Shown here piece by piece: positions 34,950-46,827 of a DNA stretch of 64,000 nucleotides (its first letter is position 1; each line of letters begins with the position of its first letter). The stretch comes from Prostheceraeus crozeri. Taxonomy: Eukaryota > Platyhelminthes > Polycladida > Euryleptidae. The notes below the pieces were generated by a model. It saw only the letters and a program-made list of their open reading frames with translations. It had not been told where the DNA came from and made no database searches. Where the stretch lies: NCBI GenBank assembly GCA_907163375.1, contig CAJQUW010002006.1, positions 457,530-521,529 on the forward strand, read 5' to 3'. Both the position numbers and the translations under genes were made by a program.

Positions 34950-35656
34950 TTGTATGTGCAGCGATAGATATCATCTATCAGCTAATTATACTCAGGGCTC
35001 TCCCTAGAGTCTGTTTTTAGCAACCAGTTTCCTATCATCGAAGTGGCTATAGACATCATGCGAAAACAACTTAGTGACTGTTATTCTAGCGATTTCTGTT
35101 ATCTTGAGTTGTAAATTTTTAAATTTATACACGCGAAGGTGGTGTTAATTTAGCAATTGCCATTTTGAATTTTTCGCTCTGTAGCTAAAAGATGTCGATG
35201 GAAATCCCTCTAATCGTCATAAATGATCTCTTTACACCTCAAAATACAAGACCCCACAAACAATTTGCATGGGAAATTTTTAGTTTGATAATTCAATGAT
35301 GGTTTCGATTATAGAAGCCGCCATTTTGAATTTTGTGCTCTGTAACCAAAAGATGTCGATGAAAGATTTTTTAAGGGCAGATTTGGAATCTCCGATGTCT
35401 AAAACGTCGGAAACCGTTGAGAAAACCAATGGGAAATTTTTCAACTCAACCCGCCCTTTCTGACGCATCCTGCCTGGGTAGCAGGATCATTGAAAAATTT
35501 CGAAGACGCTGACGTCAGAATGCTGCCTTGGCCAGCATTATCAGTGGATCTGAACCCAATCGTAGCTTTTGAGCGGTTGTCAAACGTCGGATATCAAAGA
35601 AGCGTCCAAAAAGTAAGACAAAGATCATTCGTGCCTTTCTCGACATCCAGTATCAA

Positions 35657-38600
35657 CCCCTTGACTACTACCAAGAAATTTGACGAGAGGCTGTGTGGTG
35701 CGGATGACTAGGTATTCAAGTCATAAGGATGATTCCTTTATATGCGACTTGACGAGTCCTTTTTCGCGTGCTGTAATTAGCTGATAAAGCAAATATAAGA
35801 GTGGAATGAAGAAATTTCAAGCTGTTTGAAGATTAAGATCGGCACTGCGCGGAAAATGAAAATTATGCAATTGGCAAACATGTTCAGATGATGTATGCAT
35901 AGGTTGAACATGGGTTGAACGATTTATGAAGGATGATAAAGGAAGAGATTCATAACAGATAAATTGGACAATCAAGTGGTCGAGTAAATATATTTTATTG
36001 AATACAATTAACTCTGTTCGCGATACTTTGATGCTTTCTTGAATAGCGGGGCAACATCAATGAATGGCAACAATAAGATTTCGCGGTATCAAAGTAAACA
36101 AATCTATCTTCTCGATGCAAGAGTATCAACAATGCAAGCAATCAACAAGAGTATGATTTCTCAAATCTCTATTATTTTTCTTAGTGAATGATACTGAGCT
36201 CAGTATTGTCAACAGACTCATTGTGTTCAACAGACTTGGTGGCTTATGTTTTGTTATTGAAAGTCTTGCTGCTAGCTTATCAATCAAAATAAATTTTATG
36301 AATTCATGGCTAACAAAAAGGTAAAATTTTGTTTCCAATTATCATTTTATTCAAACTTCGACAGACTGAATACCGACCTGCATAACCGTCCTGCAAAATG
36401 TCATACAGAAGAAAACTCACGATAGATCAAATCGCTGAAATGATTTGTTTAACTGACGACGAGGATGAACTTGAGATTTCAGACTCTGACAACAGCTTTG
36501 ACAGCGATGGGGATTCAGACAGTAATATGGATTTGTTAGAAACTTCCTTTCCAAGAGTGCCAACGCGAAATCCATGTCGATCAACATCGTCGTTCACTTT
36601 GCCATCAGCTTCAGCCACGTCATCGACGTCAACAACCCCGGTTCTACATGAACTTTCTACACCAAACGAAGAAAGTTGGCGACTTGTGAGCGAAACTACA
36701 GACAGCAAATCCGAAGAAAACCCTACATTTGTCGGGTGTCCTGGTCTTTCTTCTGAACATGAGGACTACCTTCATTCTTCTGAAGACGATGAAGATCACT
36801 AAATGTATTGAGCTGTTTCTCTCTGATAAGTTGATTGACATGCTTGTCAGATTCACAAATGTCAGAGTGGAACTTTTTCTGCGACAAGAGTCTCAAAATC
36901 TCAAACCGCATTCAAGATTTCAATCGTGGAAAAACACAAATAATCAAGAGATGAAGAAATTCGTTGAACTACTTCTGCTAATGGGAGTCATCAAAAAGCC
37001 AATGTTCTCGGATTATTGGTCTACGGATCCTTTTGTTGCAACACCGATATTTCATTCAAAGTGTTCGCTATCTCGGGATCGTTTTCTACTGCTATTGCAT
37101 TTTATTCGATTCGCAGACTATTCCAAGTTTGATGAAGATCCAAATCCCCTATAGGAGATTCTACCATTTGTTTCCTTAGTGAAGGATATAGTTCTATCAT
37201 ACAAACCCGGCAAAAGTCTGACTGTTGATGAATCTCTCCTTCTCTTCAAGGGGAGACTTCACTTCAAACAATATATACCATCAAAAAGGCGACGTTTCGG
37301 TATAAAAATTTACGTTTTGTGTGAAAGTGATACAGGTTACACTATTAACTTTTGCTTTCATACCACAAAAGCTGAGCACGACAAGTTCGCGTCATTCGCT
37401 TCAAGCCTCAGTGTATCTGAACGCATTGTCGTTCACTTATGCGATCGATACTTGGACTTGGGACATAAAATATATGCCGATAATTGGTTCAACAGTGAGT
37501 GCCTCGCTAATTTTCTTTTGAACAGAAGAACTTTTTCGATTGGGACTATTCGTCCAAACAGAGGTGTTCCTGTGGTGTTGAAATCAGAAACTGTTGCTAC
37601 TCGATCAACTTCCTTTGTAAGATCAGGTAGCATACTTTTGTCGAAATTTTGTGATAAAAAATCGAGCGGACTGAAAATTGTTTACATTATCGATACTTTT
37701 AATGTTGTGTGACAAAACAAGGTAAACAAATCGATTTTCAAAAAGTGAAAGTATGATTTCCTACAATAGAAATATGGGTGGCGTCGATCGATCAGATCAA
37801 ATATTGCACCCATATGATGCTGCAAGGAAATCTAACAGATGGTTTGTCAAGATAGGCGTTCATTTGATACAAAGACTCTGTCACTATCCAAAAAAAATGT
37901 CAGCGCGAGGAGAGAATAGATATCCGACTAAAAGATGTGTGTGCTACCGTGAAGGTCGCAAGAAATTTTCCACAATTGTATGTGAAACGTGTCCGGGTGA
38001 ACCTGGTCTGTGCATCACCTGAACATCTGGTGAACATCTGGTCATGTTTCAAAAAGTTTCACGCAAAATAAACATACACATTATGTCAAATTTGTATGCT
38101 ATTTCACGTAGTTGTAAATACGTCGAACAATAATGTAATTATATTCAATGTAAAGTATACAAATTTAGAATGGGATTTCTAGTTTGCTTTCTAATGATAT
38201 GCTCATTTGAATATACTTACAGAAGCGAAATGTTGACTTTTTATTATTGAAGTTATACTTGGAATGGGATCTATTACTTAAAAATCCCTACACGTATTCG
38301 CTTACAGATCTAATACAAATTTCATTGGCCGGTCAATCATATATTATATTATATTTTTGTTTAAAAGCACGAATGTCTCTCTGGAAAGTTTTAATTTGAT
38401 AAGAAGAATTAATGATAATGCAAGTTACGATAACAGAATATTAGAAAGCAATTATCAACATAATAGTAAATCGTTGATTAAATTTAACCAAGAAAAAGTT
38501 AAATTGAAACAAGAGAAAAGAAATAGGGCCTATGAGAAAGAGCACAGTGGATTTGAATAATTTGTCATTTCTAAATTCCAATACTAAGTAATAAAAATAG

Positions 38601-39223
38601 AATAAAAGCGATAGTTAAGTCTACATTTATTTTGAAATTATATATTTCAATATTGTTGTTATACACCTAATTTGTTAACGTCATCAATAGCAAAGTAATG
38701 TAAAACGGGAAAATGGGTTTTTAATCTAAAAAACATCTAGTAATTAGTTTGGCCAGGTCTAGCTGCTTTGCTATCGATACGCGATTCTCAACGCTTTGTA
38801 ATAACGCACACAATTTGGGTAAGGGAAATTTTGTTGAAACAGCGAAGAGCAATTACGTCTCATAGTCATATCCCGGTCTTTCATATAAACATCAATCGCC
38901 ATAAAGGAATTCATGCCCAAGCGAGGATTCATAATTCTTGTGCGTTACTCTTTATCCGCTTCTAATTTATGAAAGATGTTATCTATACCATTCACCAGCA
39001 GAGCCGACTAGGCGAAACTGTTATTATGTAACCAAATTAGCTCAGACATTGAATTTGTAAATATTGACATTGTTTGTGGGTCACGATTATCACGATGGGA
39101 ATCATTCTTGTAATCTGTTAACAAAATCTCCAGCGCGCAAGCGGTTAAAGTGACCATTTTAGAGCCGCACACAGGATGACACAAAGCCATGACTAGAATA
39201 CCTAGTCATTAGCAGTCAAGGGG
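35657..39223 (+). mobile_element. piggyBac-like DNA transposon
   Basis: Ends CCCCTTGACTACTA and TAGCAGTCAAGGGG abut TTAA at 39224-39227 and a mutated TCAA at 35653-35656. The left shell arm at about 30760 shows the intact single TTAA, confirming target-site use. Subterminal inverted motifs (ATGACTAGGTATTC, about 35705 and 39190) lie just inside. The transposase gene is at 36398-38022. The rest (38023-39190) is a non-coding 3' region of about 1.2 kb in which I see no further gene. Confidence 0.92.
36398..38022 (+). pseudogene. piggyBac-type transposase, damaged
   Basis: The N-terminus is acidic and Ser-rich (LTDDEDELEISDSDNSFDSD), as in PGBD proteins. The DDE_Tnp_1_7 domain follows: RFQSWKNTNNQEMKKFVELL, then LTVDESLLLFKGR (first Asp), then IYADNWFNS (second Asp), then YNRNMGGVDRSDQ (third Asp region). 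A C-terminal Cys-rich part (CVCYREGRKK, CETCPGEPGLC) resembles the cross-brace zinc finger. The gene uses three frames with at least one stop (near 37154), so it is inactive, although all catalytic Asp residues remain. Confidence 0.92.
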
Positions 39224-39482
39224 TTAAGTCGACAAAGTCAAGGATGTGTTCCAATGAATTCAATGAGTGAATGTGTGAAGGACGTGATTCCGTCAAAGAG
39301 GCATCAACACAAAATTTTGACATCTGCTGTGATCTCATTGTTGTTTATGCTCGAATATGCAGCAATGGATATTTCTAAGTCGTTAAGTTATGCAACTATC
39401 ACTTTAAAGATGAATTAACACCTGTGTATTCTTAATTTCTGCAATGTCAGGGGTGTTGTAAACTTGCTGTCTCATACTGTAT

Positions 39483-40089
39483 GTTTTTGAACGACAGTAT
39501 AGGTGAAGTCGGGGTATGATGAGACATTTTTCTTTTTTGCCGTCTAACTCGTGAAAAATTAAAGTTAGACAATCGGTCTTTCATACTTAGTAGCTCTTTT
39601 TGATCAAGGTCAATATACAACAGGTGAATTTTCTTGAAAATACATCACTCGTTCAATATTTTGAAATTATTGAACCAAGTGAACAGGCTTGGGGCACTAC
39701 TCGTTAAAAACGATGCTGTAAATAAATGATGGAATACGACCATAGTACAGGCGCAGTGTTAGTTGATAGAGCATATAAAGAGGTGAAAGAAATCACAGGA
39801 GTCATAATCTTTTCATCAACTTTAAGTTAGCCAGCACAGTTCGTCACTCACTTCAATGTAGCAGAATTCAGGTCAAAATGAAGTTTCTCTTATCTGTGTC
39901 GAGTATATTCATGCACCGATGATGAGAAATAGCGAGGTTTCCCCTTTCAGTGATACGATTGGCCAGACAAACTTAGTCATAACGTCAGTGTATCCGATCA
40001 CAGAGAACTGCGCCTGTTTCATCTTATACAATGTTTCATCTTACCCCGGCTTTTCAGTCGGTTTCAGTGTTCTACTGTCGTTCAAAAAC
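39483..40089. repeat. Inverted-repeat element (MITE-like)
   Basis: GTTTTTGAACGACAGTA at 39483-39499 is mirrored exactly at 40073-40089. Imperfect inverted similarity continues inward, around GGGGTATGATGAGACA on the left and TGTTTCATCTTACCCC on the right. The interior (about 600 bp) has no gene. No clear target duplication was found. It begins directly beside the shell element's TA, so one may have targeted the other. Confidence 0.6.
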
Positions 40090-40322
40090 TATTTACCGGC
40101 AGATCGGTTTCATATTCAGTCGGCAGAATTTTAGTTAATGAACAGCCCCAATGTCTAATTCACTTATGACAGTTCATTATTTTGACGCAAATGCGTTGTG
40201 GTTCGAAAACGTTGTAACACACATGCATTGCAAATATCAGATGCAAATCTGCGGTGGAATCAATTAATAATTGTTCGCAACATCCAGATATAAACTCGAA
40301 TGTACAGCAATAGAATTTTTAT

Positions 40323-43300
40323 CAGTGGCGTAGCGTGGTCCCAGATCATAGGCCTTCGCTCGGCATTCGAGTCCTATTTCTATACCAGACATTTTTTTAT
40401 GTTACAACATTCATTTTTACAGATGAACTTTTACTAACATTTTGACAATGATCTTAATTTAAATTACTTTTCTACATGCATATTCTGGTTGCGCTGGCTT
40501 GTACCTATATGCTGAGATACAAGAAATATAAATTAATGAAAAAATAAATAAATACATGTGACAAGTAAAAACAGATTTTATTTAAATGAAAATTATATTT
40601 CTTCCAAAGACTAACTCTGTCGACTTCTTTGTAGTGATTTATTTCAAATCCAAAACAATCCTGCGTTCTTTCTTTTTAAATTCATAAATGACATTTTCAT
40701 ACAACGATCCCTCCTCGCGGAGGTGTACTAAAACAGATCGCTCAATCGCAATCGTGGCGAGACTTGACATTCGTCATTGCCCTTGTGTATTTCGCATGGA
40801 TGTGTGAATACGCTTCAAGGCCGAGAAAGACCTTTCAACCGAAGCAGTAGTACTCGGAATAGTTAGAATCAACATTGCCAACTTGTAACTTTCTGGGAAA
40901 ACAGTCATTAAATCATTTTGTGTCATAAATTCAGTTAATTGAAAACTGATTTATCATAAAAATCTGAAGACAAATATATCACACTGAGTTCACTTCTCAC
41001 TTTCGGAAAATCAAGAAAAGATCCGTACATTTGTTTCAAAGAAGTCATGATACGATCGAGGAAGCTTCGTCGATAATCAGAATATCTCTGGTTCTGAAGA
41101 AGGTTGGTAGATTCCAACTTCTTGAAGGACTGGTACCGAACGTCTATTTGATCACAAATTTTGTCAATCACATTGGAGTACAATTGCCTCATCGCTTCCT
41201 TATCGCTTCTGTTCCTCTTCCGTGAAGATGCATCTGCGAATCTCGACAGGGAACTGTCCCAGATAGAATCAAACTCACTTTTACGCTGTTCCTGCAACAC
41301 CGTTCTAACTTCCAAAATTTTATTGGAACAAAACAGAATGTCGTACGATCGAGCTTGTAAAATGTTGTACAAAACATCGGTTATAGAAAATATTCTGGAA
41401 AACATTTCTAGGAACAAAATTGTCTGGAAATCTTTCAAGAAGTTCTAAAAACCTATGGCTTTCACAATCGAATCATTATCCCAAGTGCCATCAGAATCAT
41501 TTGCTATGTGAGCGAAGAAATCAGTCAAATTTGTCAACTCGTCATTGACAATATTTACCAAGTGAGAAGTAAAACACCATCGAGTCACAGAAACACCAGG
41601 CAGTTTTCTAATGAGAAAACTTTCTAACGCATGATGCCGCTTTGAAGAATGCGAAAAAAACGCCGAAAGACCATTCATAGTCTTAAAAAAATTCTACATT
41701 TTTCAAAGCAATTTAAACTCTGTTGCAGAATGAGGTCAAGCACGTGTGCGTAACAGTGAATGAAGAGAACTCTGGGAAATTTATCCAGAACTTTTCTCTG
41801 TAAACCATTCAAATGCCCACTCATGACAGCAGCACCGTCGTACGTCTGACCGTTTTTCTCTATCTCATATTCGGAGGCGACTTTAATGACGTGATGTAAG
41901 AGAGTATTAGCAGTTCTATCAGAGCTCACATCTGTAAAACCAACAAATCTTTCTCGGGCCTCTCCCTTGTAAACGTATCTGATCACAGTAGATAATTGGG
42001 ATTCATTTGAAATATCAGAGGTTTCATCTAACGTGATAGAGACAAATTGACTGTCATCGATTTCGTTTTTAATGTAATTGTTGATTACTACACTGACGGC
42101 ATCAATCAAATCATTCTGTATTTTAGCAGATATACCGCGAAAGATCGTGGACGTTTTTAAATGCTCGTCTAAAAGTGAATCATAAAGCCGAAGGTAATCA
42201 AGACATTCGAGATAATTTCCTCGGTTCAAAGAATTCTGGGACTCATCATGTCCACGGAACGTCAGTTCTTGTTTAGCTAAGAAGCAGACGCTGTCAATTA
42301 AACGCTTCATTATATCTATATTTTTCCTTACCGCCTCGTTGTGGGCTTTGTTGGAAATTTTTATCTGATTGTTCGTCATCTCGTCAATCTGACCCTGTTT
42401 CCCAAACATTTTCAAGGCTAAGTGACTGTGCATATGAGAAGTCGATTGTTCGTGTCTCTTCATTGCCTTACTCAATGAGCTGAGATCGTTATACCCTCTT
42501 TCCGTCCACACTCCATTTTCACGGGAAAAAAGGAGGCAAGGCCAACAAAAGAGTTTGTTGCGGTTCTCGCACCCGGTCAGCCATTCACATGTCTGATATT
42601 GTGAAATATTGAAGTGTCTAGTATACTGCTTGCCTCTTTCTCTGTGAGTGCTCTCAATTTTAACAAATGGTGTTGACCTACCTTGCTTCATGATTGCTAC
42701 TTTTTCCTCATATCTCCTTCGGGCGAAAGGCGCTCGTTAACTGACATACTGTCACATTAGCACTTACAATCACATAATGGAATACTACCGAATCTGATTT
42801 TCGAGTGACGAGTCAGATCGGGTCAGATGCACATCATCGGCACTCATTGGCGAACGCTCATCATCTGAACACAATATTTGTCTGAACATCATCATCTGCT
42901 GTCGGTTTAGGCGTGTCCTCTCCGAAGAGCGACGAAGGTTGGAACAATATAAGTCGCGTTTCCCTTTCTATATATGGATACCTCGCGTCGATCATGCATT
43001 GCGGATATTCCAATAAGACAAGCAAACGAGCGCATGCATTTTTAGAATTTCATTGCAGAAATTGGTGAAGGCAAAGCATTATGGCATTATGTCTGTCGGG
43101 AAAGCCAAGGTTGGCGAGGGCGTGCGGTGATTTTCTCACACCCGCTGACAGCCACACAGCTCTCTCTAAACATCAATGCTCTGAACACACCACTAGCGTG
43201 TGTGTTATTATTAGAAGAAAACAGCTGTGATTCGAGCATTGAGCGGCTGATTTTGAGACGGAAAGCTGTGCACAACTAACTAGAGAAGTTATCAAATCTG

Positions 43301-43402
43301 AATGAAATCTTCTGAATGATGACACTTCATTTTTTATAGATGTTGGTAAATTATTTTTGAGTATGCGCCGAAGGCCTCGCAGGTACAGAGGAGACGCCAC
43401 TG
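40323..43402 (-). mobile_element. hAT transposon, ZMYM1-like
   Basis: Ends CAGTGGCGTAGCG and GACGCCACTG are bounded by ATTTTTAT (40315-40322) and ATTCTTAT (43403-43410), an 8-bp hAT target duplication with one difference. The element is 3080 bp with the transposase gene on the minus strand. A deletion derivative of the same family lies at 1623-2708. Confidence 0.95.
40640..42691 (-). pseudogene. hAT transposase with TTF-type zinc finger, damaged
   Basis: From the N-terminus: a TTF/BED-like zinc finger (QTCEWLTGCENRNKLFCWPC, then H...H in MKRHEQSTSHMHSH); a DUF4371-type region (ISITLDETSDISNESQLS-like, with the DETSD acid cluster); the CYAHVLDLILQQSL histidine block; the RNase-H-like middle (40935-41438); and the C-terminal dimerisation region near 40700-40900 (STTASVERSFSALKRIH). 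It resembles zinc finger MYM-type 1-like proteins, a common hAT lineage in invertebrates. One frame change near 41677, a stop near 41440 and a stop in the dimerisation region make it inactive. Confidence 0.9.
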
Positions 43403-43554
43403 ATTCTTATTAACACAAGTGACCAAACCAAAAGTGAAGCGATTCGTGGTTTTTTCTATATGGCTTTATAATACAAATTTCGGTTGAAGACCATTTGTGA
43501 ATTGATGTAGCCTATGATATTCCAAACGATGAAATCAAGTCCACGTTTGCTTAA

Positions 43555-44519
43555 CCCTCAGAGACCTGAGCTTTTTCACACCCTCTGAGACCTGAGGGGG
43601 GAGTCCAGTGGACCCCTTTAACATATTCTTAGTTTACCTGCTCAAATCGATATCAAAACATTAGGAAAGTTGATTTTAAGTAAAACAATGATGTTTGCGT
43701 GTAGCAGGTTGGTATAACGAATCCCTTGAGTGACTTTCAGCCTTCTCAGTAAACACGTGCGAAAATATGGTGTTTTTGTAAGTCAACCACATTTAGTACA
43801 GCATCATTTGTACTAGGAGGCGGCTTTACGATATTTTGTGTCACCATAAAGCCTCAGATAGTTGATTTTGATGAAATTGATTTAATTCATGCAGCTAATC
43901 CTTTCCATTTGTACATTCCTTCAAATTTATCCAAAGCTATCAGAAATAGACCTAAAATGAGTCAAAATTGCTGTACTTCTAGAACCAAAAACAGCTGTGG
44001 AGATCTCAAACTTATCATTACTGCTGTGAAAAGTTTGTCATCAATCAGTTTTTGGTGCTCAACTGCGAATATAATGATAGCTTTCATTTCGGACATCGAT
44101 TTATGTCGAGTTGTTCATATAGGCCAACCAGTCACGCGAGATCATGTGCGAAAGCAAAATATTCACATTTTGCGATCTTCCAACACATTGCACATCTACG
44201 AGAATGATACAAACAATGAATAAATGACTTTCACTCTTTATACACCATCGTGGACATGTTCAAAATCATTTTTCATCTAATTACAAAAATTTTGTGGTGG
44301 AATTTCTACACCCTCTGAGACCTGAGGGGGGACCAGTGAACCCCCCTGGCCTATCTGGCATACTTCTACTGATTCAATTGAAATGAAATAACACATGCAG
44401 ATTCACTGTCAGAAATGATGATTTTGCATGGGCTTGAGTGGTTGATATATCGTCAGCGTAAAAAATGAAATAGAAAAATGTGGCTCCGGGGTCCACTGGA
44501 CCCCTCAGGTCTCTGAGGG
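43555..44519. mobile_element. piggyBac-type MITE
   Basis: TTAA (43551-43554 and 44520-44523) brackets inverted ends CCCTCAGAGACCTGAG and CTCAGGTCTCTGAGGG. The same CTCTGAGACCTGAGGGG motif recurs just inside the left end (about 43581) and again at about 44312, which gives subterminal repeats. The 104-codon frame inside (43909-44223) has no similarity I recognise to piggyBac transposase. The element is 965 bp and non-autonomous. Its ends differ from those of the piggyBac at 35657. Confidence 0.92.
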
Positions 44520-44523
44520 TTAA

Positions 44524-45780
44524 GTCAATGTCCATTGTCCCAAATGTTTTCAACTGCATCTGAATGTTTCGCGTTCCTCTCCTTTCTTCTGTTGTGAATA
44601 TAATTTGATTTTTCAGTGATTTGCCGGAAGCCGAGGAACTAGTGTATTAATTGCTCAATATAATCAATTGCAATTGACATAAAGTATCTGCAACTTAAGG
44701 CAGGAGCGTCATTCATCATTTTTTCATTATTTTCATCACTAACCAAAACAGTCAATTAGGTGATGCATCAATATTTTAGTGACAACATTTCGGAATTTGA
44801 CTCTTTCTTCAGAACTTGTTATCATCAAATACTACTATTTATCATAGAAAAAGAAATTATGAGGCGACACTCTGATGTAAGAAGAAAATGAGATGTTGCT
44901 ATGTCAATAAAAAAGCTTCAAAATTTCATATGGCAAGCTGTCATAATCAGATGAGAAAAATAGGACAAAAGTAGTATATAATGAAGGTAGTGTCCATCAT
45001 GTTTCCAACATCCATTCATGAATGGCAATCTGAAACTGATCAATGAATGCACGTACAGCTGGTTATCAACAAGAAAATGAAGTATTCTAGATCCGACACA
45101 AAGATCATCATATGTTCAGTGGACAAAAGTTGGCAAACACGTTCATATAGAAATACAATCAGATGCCCCACATCAGTCGTATACAAAAATGAGTGGTTTC
45201 CAGTCGTCTATTTAGTACCTAGACCCTAGAACGTACAATTTTAATAATCAATGAATTAATTTCTATGTCAAATCAAATCTAGCATTCAAATCATACAAAT
45301 GGATCTTCAACTCATGTTTTTATCTTTCAGACGTCTACGGATAACTATGTAATTTTCGCTGCTTCAAAGTTTTGACATAGCTATTCAGTACCTTCCATTC
45401 AATATTTCAATACTATTCTGCTATCAACTGCGATATCAAATAAAACAGCTTATAGGCGCTGGCGAAAAAGTAATATAATGGCTGTGACTACAAATCAACC
45501 ATTGATTCCATACTTCTCTTGTACCATAGTTATAAGTTATTCTTTCATAGGACATGAAAGAATACATTTCTTTAATTTCATGGTTTTACTATAAAAGTGT
45601 GGGAATAATTGAAAACAGTGAAAATAACTAAAATTCAGTTATTTTCACAACTGATGCTAGAGCTTAATATAGCGTAATAGATGCTTTTGTAAGTAGCTTT
45701 GGTATTGTACAGTTTACAGTGTAGCTACATCACTACTGCTTCGATTTATTTCTTTATAAAAACTGATACGTACGTATACC
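44524..45780. other. No gene recognised
   Basis: AT-rich DNA with only short frames. Near 45700-45715 a lone TTTACAGTGTA resembles the right tip of the MITE family that inserted at 45962, but no element extends from it. Confidence 0.4.
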
Positions 45781-45961
45781 ATGCTAGAACAGCTTCCTAA
45801 CCGATTGCATCTCTGTTCTGTGGACTTCCAGCTCCTCATCATCCTACGCACGAAGCAAGTGTCTAGCAGTAGAAAAGCTTTATTTTCAAGTTCTCCTCGT
45901 GCCTGGAACAAGTTGCCTGCCGAATTAAGATTGCCGCACTCCCTTCGTCATTTTAAGCGTA
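45781..45961 (+). pseudogene. LINE ORF2 C-terminal fragment
   Basis: The frame contains KALFSSSPRAWNKLPAEL followed by LRHFKRTL. This is the hallmark C-terminus of CR1/Jockey-like LINE proteins (the W-N-x-LP block and a terminal FK motif). It is cut off directly by the MITE at 45962. Confidence 0.8.
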
Positions 45962-46827
45962 CACTGTCAGTCGCTGGATACGAAAATTACATACAAACAT
46001 ATAAAAAAATTCACATGCAATTTGAAACTAACATCTGATTCGAGATTCTCGTATGCTTACATTCTGGTATGTTTTTCATACGAAGGCTGATTTACTTTCG
46101 TATGTGATTGGTATGTAGCGATGCGAACCATTCTATCTGTGATTGGCTGTTTTACGATGAAATACGGGTTGTTGGCATGCTTGGCGGGTTGTTTTATGTA
46201 AGAGACCCTATGCAAATTCATCCTCATTCGCATGCCTTTCGTATGTAGAGCTTTAAGTCATCTAGAAAAGAAAATTATGCTTTACATACTACTTTCAAAT
46301 ATCTTACTTTCAAAGAAAGCAAGCCGATTTACAAGCCGCATGTCATTGTTGCCAATTGTCTAATAGCATCCACATGAACCATTATTAGCTCAAGTCCATG
46401 AACTAAGTTGATAAACATCATTTCAGTGAAACGACAACTTTCGAGTTACCATGTTGATTTATATATTTCAAACATAACTATATTTGCTTTCATGAATTAT
46501 AATGTGTTTTTATTTCGAATTGATAATATGCTTCATTTCAAAATAACATCATTCATGATTGTTGATGGTTGAATACTAATTGATTATTTATGAAATACCT
46601 TAGACTTACTTGTATTAAAATCGATTTCAGAATTGTAAGTTTGACTCTTAAATGTCATTGTCTCACTACTTACAAAACAGTAGTAAGTGCCATGCAACCT
46701 TAAAGCGATCTTTATTGATAAAAGGCCTTAAATCATACGAAAAGCATACAAATGGATGCAAATATATGCCAAAAAATGTTTTGGTATGAATTCTTCGTAT
46801 ATGACTGTTATCGAGCGATTTACAGTG
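45962..46827. mobile_element. MITE copy 3 (CACTGTAAATCGCT family)
   Basis: Left end CACTGTCAGTCGCT and right end AGCGATTTACAGTG, with TA before it and TG after it. The 866-bp body matches the other two copies but is shorter and more diverged, so it is the oldest of the three. It inserted in the 3' end of a LINE fragment. Confidence 0.88.

Larger units (their letters stand above)
31466..35463 (-). mobile_element. RAG1-related DNA transposon with long inverted repeats and 11-bp target duplication
   Basis: The element begins TCAGAAAGGGCGGGTTGAG and ends with its complement. The arms are 321 bp (31466-31786 and 35143-35463) with about five differences. The duplication CGCATCCTGCC lies directly outside both ends (31455-31465 and 35464-35474). 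The mirrored arm of the host shell near 30945-30960 carries the unoccupied site, which confirms the boundaries. Each arm contains a sub-repeat (CATCGACATCTTTT followed by TACAGAG) twice, at 31568 and 31729 in the left arm, a likely transposase-binding arrangement. One gene fills the interior, split by a MITE at 33707-34716. Confidence 0.85.
30503..39479. mobile_element. Fold-back Tc1/mariner-type shell element hosting two later insertions
   Basis: The outer ends CAGTATGAGACAGCAAG and CTTGCTGTCTCATACTG sit inside TA (30501-30502 and 39480-39481). The left arm is 30503-31041. The mirrored right arm begins at 31371 and is interrupted by 31466-35463 and by 35657-39223, so the native element was about 1.4 kb. 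The arms contain a decayed Tc1-type C-terminus, readable at 35515-35560 as LPWPALSVDLNPI. The 329-bp centre (31042-31370) has no recognised gene. It is non-autonomous and the oldest layer of the nest. Confidence 0.85.

Noticed and set aside
43909-44223. piggyBac transposase inside the 965-bp element
   Set aside because: The 104-codon frame lacks any DDE or Cys-rich piggyBac motif.
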